DNA of 64,000 nucleotides from Mycobacterium bourgelatii (lineage in GTDB: Bacteria; Actinomycetota; Actinomycetes; Mycobacteriales; Mycobacteriaceae): NCBI RefSeq assembly GCF_010723575.1, contig NZ_BLKZ01000001.1, forward strand, positions 3,844,001 to 3,908,000, read 5' to 3'. Below the pieces are notes generated by a model. The model did no database searches. It was not told the DNA's origin and was given only the letters and a program-made list of their open reading frames with translations. Made by a program: the position numbers and the translations under genes. Shown one piece after another: positions 36,771 to 46,869 of this stretch. The stretch's first letter is position 1, and each line of letters opens with the position of its first letter.

Positions 36771-37994
36771 ATGGGTGTGCGCGAATTCTCTGACGATGAC
36801 GCGGGCTATCTGACGTGGCTCGACACAAATCCTGACAGATACGTGATGAACATCGCGCGCAGTCACAGAGCAGCCGACGCACGTGTGCACCTCGCTGGTT
36901 GCTGGACAATCAGCGGTCGACGGGGCGGCCGGTGGACCGGACCATATGTCAAAATCTGCGCGGACCAAGTCACTGAAATCGATGAATGGGCGAGCGACCG
37001 GCTGGGTATGTCAATCCCTCGCTGCAAGATCTGCAGCCCGGCCCTGCACACTACACACGCCATTTTCACTAAACGGACCAAACGACCGGTCAGAGGCGTG
37101 CTACCCGAGGGCCGTTGCACGGTCTACGGACCGGACGAGCATGAGAGCGGCACGCTCATAGAGGCCTGGGCCGATGACTACATCCGCTTCGAGCGCAGAC
37201 CTGACTGGCAGGAGCACCTGCGGTCAGAGATACGGGCCCGCTGCCGACTATTAGAGCCAGGCGCAGGGCAGCTGCTGCACGCAACATTCTTCGGCCCAAA
37301 GCTTCCTAACGCTGACGTCGAGAACCTCGTGCTCTACTACATCGACACATTTAAGGTGGCGGGCCGCAATGGAATCCGATTCGAATACGACGATGCTGTG
37401 CCATCGGCTCCTGATGGTGGCAAGTACCCCTTCTGCTACCGCTACGCACTGTCCCCCCAGTCGGGCGTGTTCGACGCCTGGCAACAGCGGCGCACCCTTG
37501 CCTCGTTCGACTGGACTGACCTGGGCACATTCGCCGGTGAGAAGAAACTGGCTCAGGTGTGGCTAGCGCTTTCCAGGGGCCGCGTCGGCCCCGGCGAGGG
37601 ATTGGAGCCGACGTGTGCGGTCGAGACACCTTTCGCAGTTAAGGTCCAACTACGGCCGCCATACGGTCGTCGGCCGGTGTGGGGCGGATTGGTGAAGGGC
37701 ATACTTGACGGCGTGATTTGCGCGTTTCAGGCGCACTCCGACACCGCGATCTTGCCTGAGGTAGCAGCACGGCTCACACGAGCGGTTCCGGCAGATCCCG
37801 CAGAGATCGAGAGTTTGCTCCTTGATCGAAGTCGGGCCGTTCTTGGCGTCGTGCCGAGGCTCGTCCGCCCCTACGGCAAGGGCGTAATCTGGGACCCCTC
37901 GGATCACCTGTGCGTCGCCGCCGAATTGCTACCCGCTGAGCCGGTGGACAAACGCTGGGCGATCAAGGGTGAGGTCGTCGAGCTCTCCCGTTGA
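36771..37994 (+). CDS. Hypothetical protein with N-terminal His/Cys domain
   Basis: 407 residues from ATG 36771 with AAGGAACA upstream; the longer frame to 36711 is not supported. Residues ~12-95 hold DRYVMNIARS, VHLAGCWTI, YVKICADQ and RCKICSP, an H-x4-C, C, CxxC arrangement like a domain I have seen at the N-terminus of actinobacterial restriction-type and HNH-linked proteins; the name is not known to me. The remaining 300 residues have no recognised motif and no membrane segment. It follows the VWA gene by 81 bp. The downstream gap to IS21 (37995-38261) has no gene. Confidence 0.65.
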   Translation: MGVREFSDDDAGYLTWLDTNPDRYVMNIARSHRAADARVHLAGCWTISGRRGGRWTGPYVKICADQVTEIDEWASDRLGMSIPRCKICSPALHTTHAIFTKRTKRPVRGVLPEGRCTVYGPDEHESGTLIEAWADDYIRFERRPDWQEHLRSEIRARCRLLEPGAGQLLHATFFGPKLPNADVENLVLYYIDTFKVAGRNGIRFEYDDAVPSAPDGGKYPFCYRYALSPQSGVFDAWQQRRTLASFDWTDLGTFAGEKKLAQVWLALSRGRVGPGEGLEPTCAVETPFAVKVQLRPPYGRRPVWGGLVKGILDGVICAFQAHSDTAILPEVAARLTRAVPADPAEIESLLLDRSRAVLGVVPRLVRPYGKGVIWDPSDHLCVAAELLPAEPVDKRWAIKGEVVELSR

Positions 37995-38324
37995 CGACAT
38001 TCGATCCGAAAACGCGGCTGAGTCTCTCATCGCCTAACGGGCATCAATGAGCCCCTCAGGACAAGAAGCCTTGACCATTCCACGCCGTGGCTAATTGATT
38101 CGCTCGGATGGGTGAGGAGCGGACATCGTGAAGCTAGGTGCCTTGGACTGCGGCGCGTAGGCATCATATGCGGCGGATAGGCGCCGAGCCACTGGAAGTT
38201 GCGAGTTACTCGCCCAGGATGAACGCACGGTGCGCCATTACCTACTTGACCCGACGAACAATGTTGACGACGGTCGAAATGTAGGCCAGAAGCGACGGTG
38301 AAAAGTAGGCCACGTGGTCGTTGG

Positions 38325-39104
38325 TTATTGTGCCGTGTTGTCTGCCCTGGCGGAGGGCAGGGTGTCGATTCCGGTGTCTTTGAGTCGGTAGCTGGATCCT
38401 TTGAGGGTCAGGACGTCGGCGTGGTGCACGATGCGATCGATCATCGCGGCGGCTACTACCTGGTCTCCGAAGACGTCGCCCCAGCGGGCGAAGGGCAGGT
38501 TCGACGTCAGGATCAGTGAGGCGTGTTCGTAGCGGCTGGAGACCAGCTGGAAGAACAGGTTGGCGGCGTCCTGCTCGAACGGGATATAACCGACTTCGTC
38601 GACGACGAGCAAGCCGATGCGGCGCAGTTTGGCCAACTCAGCGGGTAGCCGGGCGGCGTTGTGGGCGGCCTTGAGGCGGGCGACCCAGTCCACCGCGGTG
38701 GCGAACGCGATGCGGTGCCCGGTCTGGGCGGCTTTGATGGCCAGTCCGATGGCCAGGTGGGTCTTGCCGGTGCCAGGTGGGCCGAGCAGCACGACGTTGC
38801 GGGACTTGGCCAGAAACGCGCCTGTGCCCAGGTGGGCGATCATGTCCCGGGTGCCCGGTTGGTGATCGAAGTTGAAGTCCTCCAAAGATTTACGGGTGGG
38901 GAATCCAGCGGAGCGGATGCGGGTCGCTGCACCGGAGGCTTCCCGGGCGGCGACCTCCCGCGAGAGCACCGCTGCCAGATACTCCTCATGGGTCCAGTTG
39001 GCATCGCGGGCTTGCTCGGCCAGGCGGGCGGCTGAGTCCCGGATGCGCGGCGCCTTGAGTGCTTGGGCGTAGTGCAGGACAGCCTTGATCGGGTCCTCGA
39101 TCAT
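38325..39104 (-). CDS. istB: IS21 helper ATPase IstB
   Basis: 259 residues, an AAA+ ATPase of the DnaC/IstB type that loads onto DNA and activates the IstA transposase. Walker A is LLGPPGTGKTHLA (residues ~104-116), Walker B is LLVVDEVGYIPF (~170), and a sensor segment LILTSNLPF follows. The gene begins 2 bp after the istA stop, so translation is coupled. Nothing is missing. Confidence 0.94.
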   Translation of the reverse strand: MIEDPIKAVLHYAQALKAPRIRDSAARLAEQARDANWTHEEYLAAVLSREVAAREASGAATRIRSAGFPTRKSLEDFNFDHQPGTRDMIAHLGTGAFLAKSRNVVLLGPPGTGKTHLAIGLAIKAAQTGHRIAFATAVDWVARLKAAHNAARLPAELAKLRRIGLLVVDEVGYIPFEQDAANLFFQLVSSRYEHASLILTSNLPFARWGDVFGDQVVAAAMIDRIVHHADVLTLKGSSYRLKDTGIDTLPSARADNTAQ

Positions 39105-39106
39105 GA

Positions 39107-40348
39107 TCAGGCCACCTCTCCGTCGGAACTGACGGTGCTGCTGGTGAATTCGACACCGAACGCGCGGTCATAGTCGGCCAGATCGCGCACCAGGTGATCT
39201 TCTTGCGCCGGTGGCGGATCGGTTTGGAACCGTCGCCGCAATGCCGCGGCAGTCGCGACATGGGCCGGGTCAGTGAGGGTTTGTCGGGCCGCCCAGCACC
39301 GGTCGTGAGCAGCTAACAGATGCCCAGCCCGGCTCACCGTCACCCGACTCAGCGTGGTGTTCACCTCGACGAGTTGGCCGATCGCGCTTGGGTCCACGGA
39401 GTAGTCGTTGCCGGCCACCCGCACGTAGTAGTCGCGGCCGAGCCGCACCGACATCACCGCCTGGACGGTGGGCGCCACAGGTGGCAGAGCCAGCATCTGG
39501 GCTCGATCGGCATCCAGAAAGTCGACCGGACGACCATCGAGGACCCGCACCCGACGGGCGTTTGCGGTCGCAAGCCACTGGCCCAGTTGATCGTTGAAGT
39601 CCTGCGGTGAGGTGAAGCTGCGCCCCGGCAGGAACGAGGTCTCCAGATATCGGTTGGCTCGCTCCACCATCCCTTTGGATTCGGGGTCATAGGGTTTGAG
39701 TTGGACCAGCCGCGACCCAAGTGAGCCCATCAAAGCGGTGACCGGATCGGTCAACCGGCCGCGGCGCCCGATCCCTGCCTCGTTGTCCCACCACAACTCA
39801 TGGGGTGCTGCGGCGAAACTGCCCGCGAGCAGCTGCCACATCCCAGCCACCAAGTCCATGGTCTGGCGCGACGGCAACATCACCGCGGCGATGAACCGGG
39901 AGAACGCCGCCACCATCACCAGCACCGGCAGCTTCGCCTCCTGACCGAACCCGACCGCGATCTTCGGTGCCGGGAACCACAGATCGCACTGGACCACCCG
40001 CCCGGGCGGGTGCTCGAGCCGGTCAACCGGATCGGCGGGCAGGTATTCCGGCCGGATCGCTCGGACCCGCTCCCGAAACCAAGAAATAGAACCGCTCCAC
40101 CCGACCCGCTCGGCGAGCACCGTCGCCGGCATCTGCGGGTAGGCCGTCAACAGCGCCCGCATCCGCGGTTCCATCTCACTGATCGCCGAAGACGCCGCGG
40201 CCCGCTCATACTTCGGCGGTTTATCACTGGCCAGCGCCCCAGCCACCGTGTCACGCGCGATGCCGAGCTGACGTGCAATGGCCCGCTGCGACAAACCTTC
40301 GCTGCGGTGAAGATGCCGGATCAACGCCCAGTCTTCCAAGGAGATCAC
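39107..40348 (-). CDS. istA: IS21 transposase IstA
   Basis: About 413 residues from GTG 40348 (TTG 40381 within the end repeat would add 11). An N-terminal HTH has LSQRAIARQLGIARDTVAGA, then an integrase core with D in VVQCDLWFPAP, D in LWWDNEAG and E in KGMVERANRYLE, and a C-terminal beta-barrel-like domain (GRDYYVRVAGNDYSVDP). The gene is intact. It acts with IstB on the multiple end repeats. Confidence 0.93.
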   Translation of the reverse strand: MISLEDWALIRHLHRSEGLSQRAIARQLGIARDTVAGALASDKPPKYERAAASSAISEMEPRMRALLTAYPQMPATVLAERVGWSGSISWFRERVRAIRPEYLPADPVDRLEHPPGRVVQCDLWFPAPKIAVGFGQEAKLPVLVMVAAFSRFIAAVMLPSRQTMDLVAGMWQLLAGSFAAAPHELWWDNEAGIGRRGRLTDPVTALMGSLGSRLVQLKPYDPESKGMVERANRYLETSFLPGRSFTSPQDFNDQLGQWLATANARRVRVLDGRPVDFLDADRAQMLALPPVAPTVQAVMSVRLGRDYYVRVAGNDYSVDPSAIGQLVEVNTTLSRVTVSRAGHLLAAHDRCWAARQTLTDPAHVATAAALRRRFQTDPPPAQEDHLVRDLADYDRAFGVEFTSSTVSSDGEVA

Positions 40349-40441
40349 CCATCCAATCTGATTGGGTGGCCTACTTTTCAACCGTCGCGAGTGGCCGGAC
40401 TTTCAGCCGTCGCCAACAAACAAGTCAACGACAATCAGGAA

Positions 40442-43400
40442 GTGGCCATCGAGATCACAACCACGGCCTACGGCCGACCGGCCATCGACCTGCTCGCATC
40501 TCAACTAATCGCATTGAAGGACGGGGACCCACTCAAGCCCGTCACTGTAATCGTGAGGTCCAATTCCGTATCGGTATCAACCCGTCGCGCATTAGCAGCC
40601 CGTCCCGAAGGCATCGCGAACGTCAACTTCGTCACGCTGCGACGCTTGGCCGAGCAGATCGGCTCCGCCACGTTGGCGCAATCGGGTAGGCGCCCGCTTT
40701 CAGCACCGCTGGTCACGTCTGCGATACGCGCTGTGCTCACCGATGCTCCTGGGATTTTCGCCCCGGTTGCTGAGCATCCGGCCACCGAACAGGCACTGGC
40801 CGTAACCTACCGCGAACTGCGCACCGCGCCCGATACGTGTCTTGACGCTGTGGCCGGCATCTCTACCACCACGAGTGACGTTGTGCGGATTTTCCACCTT
40901 GTCCGCGAACGTCTTTCGTCAGAATGGTACGACGAGGAAGATCTCCTGACGGCTGCTGCCCACATCGCGAGGTCGGGTGGCGCCGCCTTGGTGTCAACGG
41001 TGCTCCATCTGCTGCCAACGCTCACAGCGGGTGAAGTCGCGTTGGTGCGCGCTTTGGCCAACCATGCCCAACTATTCGTCAACGTCGGATTCACCGGAGA
41101 TGCCGAGGTCGACAATGCGACCGTCGCTGAATACGGGCGCGCTGACATCATCGTGCCGGCTGACACGGATGTCGAACCGTCCTTAGCCGGGGGCATCGTC
41201 AGCACGAGCGATCCCGACGACGAAGTACGTGCCGCCATGAGAACCATCGAAGGCTGGATGCGCGACGGAATCCGACTCGGCCGAACCGCGATCCTCTACC
41301 CCACCGCCGACCCCTACGCACGCCTACTGCACGAGAAGCTTGCGGCCGCCGGTATACCGTTCAACGGTACCCCGGTCCACAACATCGGCAGCATGTTATA
41401 CGGCCGCGCTATTCGAAGGCTGTTGTCATTGCCGGACAATTGTTTTCGCCGCCAAGACGTTCTCGGACTGGTCGCCGACGCCGTCAACTTTGACGGTTCC
41501 AAAACCGTACCCAGCAGATCGTGGGAACGAATCTCCCGAGCAGCCAGAATCGTCAGCGGCGACGATTGGCAGCAGCGACTCCCACAATGGGCCGATGCGC
41601 AACGACGCGAAGCAACAAGATTCGCGGAGGACGGTCACAATGCTCGCGCCGACCACTGTAGGCGGGAAGCCGATCGCGCCGAGACCCTTGCCACATTCGT
41701 AGGCCGCCTGCGCAAAGACCTCGACCGGGGCTCCGGCGGTCAGTCGTGGACCGAATCCGTCGCCTGGCTAAAGGCAGTCGCCGCCAAATACATTGGCGAT
41801 GAGCGCCGCAGATCAACTTGGCCCGAAGACGAATGGCAAGCCGCCCGCCGCGTGGAAGACCTGCTGGACCGTCTGCGCGGCTTGGACGCGCTTCCTGGGC
41901 CCCCTCCATCCATCTCCGTCTTCCGGCAGACGTTGGCGAGTGAGCTAGAAGTGGTCCTCGGGCGCACTGGCCGGTCGGGAGAGGGAGTGCTTGTTGGCCA
42001 CGTATCCATGGCAGCCGGCATGGTGTTCGAACGCGTTCTGGTGCTTGGGATGTCAGAGGGTAGGTTCCCACCGCGTCGACTTGAGGACGCGTTGTTGCCC
42101 GACGCTGCACGAGCGGCCGCTGAGGGCCATCTGCAGTTGCGCGCACACCGGCAGCTCGAAGACCGGCGGAATCTGCTGGCGGCCGTCGCGGGAGCGGATC
42201 AAGCGGTCTTGTCGCATCCGCGTGGCGACCTTCGCCGGTCAACCGAGCAACCTGCGTCTCGCTGGCTGCTTGCCGATGCCGCCCGGCTCGCCGGTGTCGA
42301 ACGACTCAAGTCATCCGATCTTCGACGTCGCAAGACCGAACCGTGGCTTGCGTACATTCCGTCTTTCGCTGCGGGGCTTGCGAATTCGATCGATTACCCA
42401 ACGGATCAGGATTTACGCATGGCTGCAGTCGCTCGCCAAGCGCTTTCTCACCCACTGCTGCTCGAAGATGGACGTGTCTGCGCCGCACTGGACGTGGTAC
42501 GCGCGCGACGAAGCAACGAATTCACCCGGTTCGACGGGAATTTGGCTGGTGTCGGGGCGGAACTGCTTGTCCCCACTTCTCAAATCTCGGCGACCGCATT
42601 GGAAAGCTGGGTCAAGTGCCCGCGGGCGTACCTGTTCGGGCGTGTACTCGGGGTGGAACGCGTCGAGGAACCCGAGCGCCGGTTTGAAATCGACCCGGCC
42701 ACCCGCGGATCGGTGGTGCACGCAATTCTCGAGGAGTTCGTCCGCACTGCAATTGACGAAAAGCATTCGTTCGATGGTTGGACACCACACGACCACCGCC
42801 GCCTACAGCGGATTGCGGCAAATCGCTTCGACGAAGCCGAACGCGAGGGGAAGATAGGTCACGCTATGCTGTGGCGCGCCGAACGCACCTCCATCGCTAA
42901 GGAACTCGACCAGCTGCTCACCAAAGATTCACAGCGCCTCGCAGACGGATTCCAACCAATAGCCGCTGAATTTGCATTCGACAATGTGGCTATCTCACTG
43001 CCATCGGGTCACGTCGTGCGCATGCGCGGCTCCATCGATCGCATCGATCGTGGCGTTGATGGCGAATTGGTGGTAATGGACTACAAGACCGGCGGCGCGA
43101 GCACTTACAAGAAGTTATGCGAGGACGATCCCCACGATGGCGGACGCCGCTTGCAGTTGTACGTTTATGCGCGCGCTGCAATGAACGAGTATTCACATGC
43201 GTCGAAGCTAAGCTCTTACTACTACTTCACTAAAGACGCCAAGTGTTACGGCTATGCGATCACTGATCAGGTCGCGCATCTTGTACTGGATGCCCTAGAC
43301 CAGATCACCACCGGTATACGGGAAGGGGTCTTTCCGGCGCATCCGTCCGACCAAGCTGCCTGGCGATGGGTCGACTGTTGGTTCTGCACCCCAGATGGGC

Positions 43401-43507
43401 TTAGTGACCAGTTCGTTCGCCTCGCGTGGGAGCGCAAACACGACGATCCTGCGCTTGCTGGCTACCTCTCGCTCACAGAACCGGGGGAAGCCGATGATCT
43501 CGATTGA
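40442..43507 (+). CDS. AddB-like PD-(D/E)XK nuclease
   Basis: About 1021 residues from GTG 40442. The frame runs through the IS21 upstream, but in the pre-insertion sequence a TGA is in frame eight codons earlier, so GTG 40442 is the only start. The N-terminal two thirds is a degenerate helicase-like fold without Walker A, as in AddB. The C-terminal nuclease has GSIDRIDR and VVMDYKTG (~875). Iron-sulfur Cys are WVKCPRAYLF and, near the C-terminus, CWFC; the third distal Cys of canonical AddB is not seen. It overlaps the AddA-like gene by 14 bp, so the two form a complex partnership. It could be recombinational repair or phage-DNA degradation; chromosomal RecBCD/AdnAB genes are not in the window. 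Confidence 0.88.
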   Translation: MAIEITTTAYGRPAIDLLASQLIALKDGDPLKPVTVIVRSNSVSVSTRRALAARPEGIANVNFVTLRRLAEQIGSATLAQSGRRPLSAPLVTSAIRAVLTDAPGIFAPVAEHPATEQALAVTYRELRTAPDTCLDAVAGISTTTSDVVRIFHLVRERLSSEWYDEEDLLTAAAHIARSGGAALVSTVLHLLPTLTAGEVALVRALANHAQLFVNVGFTGDAEVDNATVAEYGRADIIVPADTDVEPSLAGGIVSTSDPDDEVRAAMRTIEGWMRDGIRLGRTAILYPTADPYARLLHEKLAAAGIPFNGTPVHNIGSMLYGRAIRRLLSLPDNCFRRQDVLGLVADAVNFDGSKTVPSRSWERISRAARIVSGDDWQQRLPQWADAQRREATRFAEDGHNARADHCRREADRAETLATFVGRLRKDLDRGSGGQSWTESVAWLKAVAAKYIGDERRRSTWPEDEWQAARRVEDLLDRLRGLDALPGPPPSISVFRQTLASELEVVLGRTGRSGEGVLVGHVSMAAGMVFERVLVLGMSEGRFPPRRLEDALLPDAARAAAEGHLQLRAHRQLEDRRNLLAAVAGADQAVLSHPRGDLRRSTEQPASRWLLADAARLAGVERLKSSDLRRRKTEPWLAYIPSFAAGLANSIDYPTDQDLRMAAVARQALSHPLLLEDGRVCAALDVVRARRSNEFTRFDGNLAGVGAELLVPTSQISATALESWVKCPRAYLFGRVLGVERVEEPERRFEIDPATRGSVVHAILEEFVRTAIDEKHSFDGWTPHDHRRLQRIAANRFDEAEREGKIGHAMLWRAERTSIAKELDQLLTKDSQRLADGFQPIAAEFAFDNVAISLPSGHVVRMRGSIDRIDRGVDGELVVMDYKTGGASTYKKLCEDDPHDGGRRLQLYVYARAAMNEYSHASKLSSYYYFTKDAKCYGYAITDQVAHLVLDALDQITTGIREGVFPAHPSDQAAWRWVDCWFCTPDGLSDQFVRLAWERKHDDPALAGYLSLTEPGEADDLD

Positions 43508-46500
43508 CGTGGCAGCCGACGACGCCGCACGCCGCGCGGTATGCGAGAAGCTAGACGAGACATTGTTTCTCGAGGCAGGCGCCGGCTCGGGCAAGACCTC
43601 GTGTCTAGTCGACCGGTTCGTCGCACTGGTTGAGTCGGGCGTAGCGGCCGACCATATCGCGGCGATAACATTCACGGAGAAGGCCGCCGCCGAGCTCGTC
43701 GACCGGATTCGGTTGGAACTCACCAAACGCGCAGAAACTAGTCCGGTATGCCGCGAAGCCCTGCACGTACTCGATAACGCGGCGATCGGCACTCTCCATG
43801 CGTTCGCCCAACGCATCTTGTCAGAGCACCCGGTGGAAGCCGGCCTGCCCCCAAGGTTCACAGTCAACGACGAGATCGCTTCGCAAGTCGCCTTCGACAC
43901 ACGCTGGGAGCAATTCGCCGACGACATGCTCGACGACGACGAAATGGAAATGCCGTTGCGACTTCTGTTCGCCAGCGGAGGTAAGCCCAAGCACCTGCGC
44001 GACATCGCTGTGGCATTCAATGCCAACTGGGACTTGGTGCTCGAGCGCATCGGAGGGCCGTTGCCTGATATCCCGGCGGTCGACGTAACCGAGATTCTCG
44101 CTGAACTCTCGGCGCTTATTGCTTTTTCAGATCATTGCACCGACCAGGACGACCTGCTGCTTCGACACCTCACCGGACCGGTGGCGGACAGCCACAACTT
44201 GCTCCGCGGAGCAGCTAGCGACGACGACCGTCTGCGGATCTTGAATGATGCCAATTTTGGTTGCAGGCGCGGGCGGCGAGAGAACTGGCCGGGCGTCGAC
44301 ATCAGCAACGCGAAGCAGCGGCTGCAGAATCTGAAAGAAACTTGCGATGCGCTGTGCAACGGCGTCGTCGAAGGGGTTCTACAGTTCATTGCCTCTGCGC
44401 TGGCCGACTTCACCGCACGTAATGCCGAGGCACGTCGGCAAGCCGGTGCGCTGGAATTCCACGACCTACTCGTGTTGGCTCGCAACGTTCTCCGCGACAA
44501 GGACACGGGGTTCGAAGTTCGAAAGTCGCTCGCTCAGCGTTACAGACGGCTCCTTCTAGACGAATTCCAGGACACCGATCCGATCCAGATCGAGATTGCG
44601 GTATTGATTGCCTCTAGCGATGAACACGCTAGCGAGGGCGACTGGGCGCAGGTTTCTACCGAGCCCGGCAGACTTTTCTTCGTCGGCGATCCCAAGCAGT
44701 CAATCTACCGCTTCCGGCGGGCCGACATCGGGATGTTCATGAAAGCTCGCGACGAACTCGTGAGGTCCTCAGAATCGCTTGTCAAGAACTTTCGGACCGG
44801 CCGTCCAATTGTGAACTGGATAAACAGCACTTTTTCGAAGATCATTGTTGCGGAAGGCAATTCGCAGCCCGCATACCAGCTGTTAATCCCCGTACGCGAT
44901 GGACCAGAGATCGGACCGCCCGTTGCGTTCATCGGCATGCAGCACGACAACATAAAAGCGGACGGGTTGCGCCAGCGCGAAGCGGAAGATGTCGCAGCGA
45001 CAGTTCGAAGGGTAATGCGCGAGGGCTGGTCCGTCGGGTTCCGGCGAGCGCCTGACGCCCAAGACGAATGGCGCGCAGCGAATTGGAGCGATATCGCAGT
45101 GCTACTGCCCGCGCGGACGTCACTACTGACTCTTGAACGCGCCCTCGAAACATCCGGGATCCCGTACCGCGTCGAAACCTCCTCCCTTGTCTACGGAACA
45201 AGCGAGGTTCGTGACCTGATGATGGTTGCCCGTGCCGTTGACGACCCCACGGACTCACTCGCTGTGGTCAGTGCCCTACGCACCCCGGCCTTCGGATGCG
45301 GCGACGATGATCTGTTCCTGTGGCACGAAAGGTACCGTGGACGTTGGGATCACCAGGATCGACTCCCCGATAACGCGCCTGCTGACCATCCCGTCGCATG
45401 TGGCCTCGCGTGGCTCGCCGAGCAACATCGACAACGTCGGTGCCTCTCGCCCAGTCAGATGCTGGAACGCATTCTCCGCGAACGACGGTTCTTTGAGTTG
45501 GCCGTTGAAGAGCGTCGACCACGTGACCTGTGGCGGCGTCTGAGGTTCGTGCTCGACCAATGCCGGGCTTGGGAAGAAGCGGGAGGTGTAACTCTTCGCG
45601 ATTATCTTCGATGGGTCGAGGGCCAGTCCACCGAAGGCACCCGCGTCGTTGAAACGGTGTTACCCGAGACGGACGATGATGCGGTCCGAATCTTGACGGT
45701 GCACGGCGCGAAGGGGCTCGAGTTCCCCATCGCCATCTTGTCCGGCTTGACCACTGAGGCAGGCACACGGCGCCGCGGGGTCGAGGTGCGCTTCCCGCCA
45801 TCCGAAGGCTGGGCCGTCAAGTTGTCAAAGCGGATGTCCACCAGTGACTTCGAGGAGATGAAGGCCAACGAGGAGCAGATGGACGAACATGAACGGCGGC
45901 GGCTGTTGTATGTCGCCGCCACCAGGGCGCGCGACCATCTTGTAATTTCGGTACACCGCAAGCCCCGCGGAAACCGAACCGCTCGGACGGCCGCCGAATT
46001 GCTATTCGACGAAGGCCGCGCTCCGGGCGTTGTTAAAGCGCTGGATATCTCAGACGAACCACCACTCTCGTCTGACAGTCAAGGACCCGCCGGTTCCGTA
46101 TACGGCCCTCTGCCCACCCTTTCGGAATGGCAGGCCGCGCACGATGTTGCGCTGGCTAGGGCGTCCCAACCGGTCGCAACGTCTGCGACGCGACTCGCCG
46201 CAGAAGCGGCCGCAGGCCGCGGCGGTGATGAAGAACTTGAAATCGAAGTTGAGACCGACCCGGGACTGGCGAAGGGAATTCGCGACATCGACCTCCCCCC
46301 GTGGCAAAAGGGACGCTACGGCAGTGCATTTGGACGTGCGGTCCATGGGGTGCTGCAGACGGTCGACCTTGCGACCGGTGTCGGACTGTCCGCCGCCTGC
46401 GCAGCACAGGCCGCAGCGGAGGGGCTTCTCGGCAGGGAGGAGGTAATCGAAGCGTTCGCGCAGGCTGCACTTGATTCTGACGTTGTGCGGGCAGCTGCAG

Positions 46501-46802
46501 GCAGCCGCCATTGGCGTGAGGTCTATGTCGGAATCCCGTATGGCGAAGGTGTGTTCGAGGGTTACATCGACCTCTTGTACGAGGCCGATGACGGACTTGT
46601 CGTGGTCGATTACAAGACGGACGCAGTCCGCAGCGAAGCCGAGCTTGATGCCAAGGTCGAGCGATACGGTGTGCAACTGCGTGCTTATGCGGATGCGATC
46701 GGCCATGCCGTTGGCCGGGAGGTTGTGCGAGCGGTACTGGTGTTCCTCAGGCCGAATGGGTACACAGCGCGTGACATCGATCTGAGCCAACGATTAGGTT
46801 GA
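43494..46802 (+). CDS. AddA-like UvrD helicase with PD-(D/E)XK nuclease
   Basis: 1102 residues from ATG 43494, with GGGGGAAG upstream; the frame is open to 43395 but that lies inside the AddB-like gene. Helicase motifs are all present: AGAGSGKTSCLVDRF (~28), FTEKAAAELVDRIR, LLLDEFQDTDPIQ (~350), FFVGDPKQSIYRFRR, NFRTGRPIVNWIN, ILTVHGAKGLEFP (~735) and LLYVAATRARDHLV. The C-terminal nuclease has GYIDLLYEADD and VVVDYKTD (~1040). The architecture matches AddA of AddAB. It ends 67 bp from the convergent methyltransferase gene of the Ssp locus. Confidence 0.92.
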   Translation: MISIDVAADDAARRAVCEKLDETLFLEAGAGSGKTSCLVDRFVALVESGVAADHIAAITFTEKAAAELVDRIRLELTKRAETSPVCREALHVLDNAAIGTLHAFAQRILSEHPVEAGLPPRFTVNDEIASQVAFDTRWEQFADDMLDDDEMEMPLRLLFASGGKPKHLRDIAVAFNANWDLVLERIGGPLPDIPAVDVTEILAELSALIAFSDHCTDQDDLLLRHLTGPVADSHNLLRGAASDDDRLRILNDANFGCRRGRRENWPGVDISNAKQRLQNLKETCDALCNGVVEGVLQFIASALADFTARNAEARRQAGALEFHDLLVLARNVLRDKDTGFEVRKSLAQRYRRLLLDEFQDTDPIQIEIAVLIASSDEHASEGDWAQVSTEPGRLFFVGDPKQSIYRFRRADIGMFMKARDELVRSSESLVKNFRTGRPIVNWINSTFSKIIVAEGNSQPAYQLLIPVRDGPEIGPPVAFIGMQHDNIKADGLRQREAEDVAATVRRVMREGWSVGFRRAPDAQDEWRAANWSDIAVLLPARTSLLTLERALETSGIPYRVETSSLVYGTSEVRDLMMVARAVDDPTDSLAVVSALRTPAFGCGDDDLFLWHERYRGRWDHQDRLPDNAPADHPVACGLAWLAEQHRQRRCLSPSQMLERILRERRFFELAVEERRPRDLWRRLRFVLDQCRAWEEAGGVTLRDYLRWVEGQSTEGTRVVETVLPETDDDAVRILTVHGAKGLEFPIAILSGLTTEAGTRRRGVEVRFPPSEGWAVKLSKRMSTSDFEEMKANEEQMDEHERRRLLYVAATRARDHLVISVHRKPRGNRTARTAAELLFDEGRAPGVVKALDISDEPPLSSDSQGPAGSVYGPLPTLSEWQAAHDVALARASQPVATSATRLAAEAAAGRGGDEELEIEVETDPGLAKGIRDIDLPPWQKGRYGSAFGRAVHGVLQTVDLATGVGLSAACAAQAAAEGLLGREEVIEAFAQAALDSDVVRAAAGSRHWREVYVGIPYGEGVFEGYIDLLYEADDGLVVVDYKTDAVRSEAELDAKVERYGVQLRAYADAIGHAVGREVVRAVLVFLRPNGYTARDIDLSQRLG

Positions 46803-46869
46803 ACGGCCTCCAATTTGTGAAGCCCGGAGACGATTGGTCAACGTCATCGCTGTCGCGACGTTATTCAAC

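Larger units (their letters stand above)
38262..40418 (-). mobile_element. Complete IS21-family insertion sequence
   Basis: A 2157-bp element with ends TGTTGACGACGG (from 38262) and, on the minus strand from 40418, TGTTGGCGACGG. Each end repeats a GAAAAGTAGGCCAC-type motif, as IS21 ends do. AACAA flanks both sides (38257-38261 and 40419-40423), a 5-bp target duplication. It carries istA and istB in the usual order, both intact. It was inserted 23 bp before the start of the AddB-like gene, and so replaces whatever promoter lay just upstream. Confidence 0.93.

Noticed and set aside
39800..40441. Long upstream extension of the AddB-like reading frame
   Set aside because: It is antisense to istA inside the IS21 element; before the insertion a TGA lay in frame just upstream, so GTG 40442 is the real start.
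46840..46862. Hairpin AACGTC/GACGTT between convergent addA-like and methyltransferase genes
   Set aside because: Only six base pairs with an 11-base loop; too weak to call a terminator.
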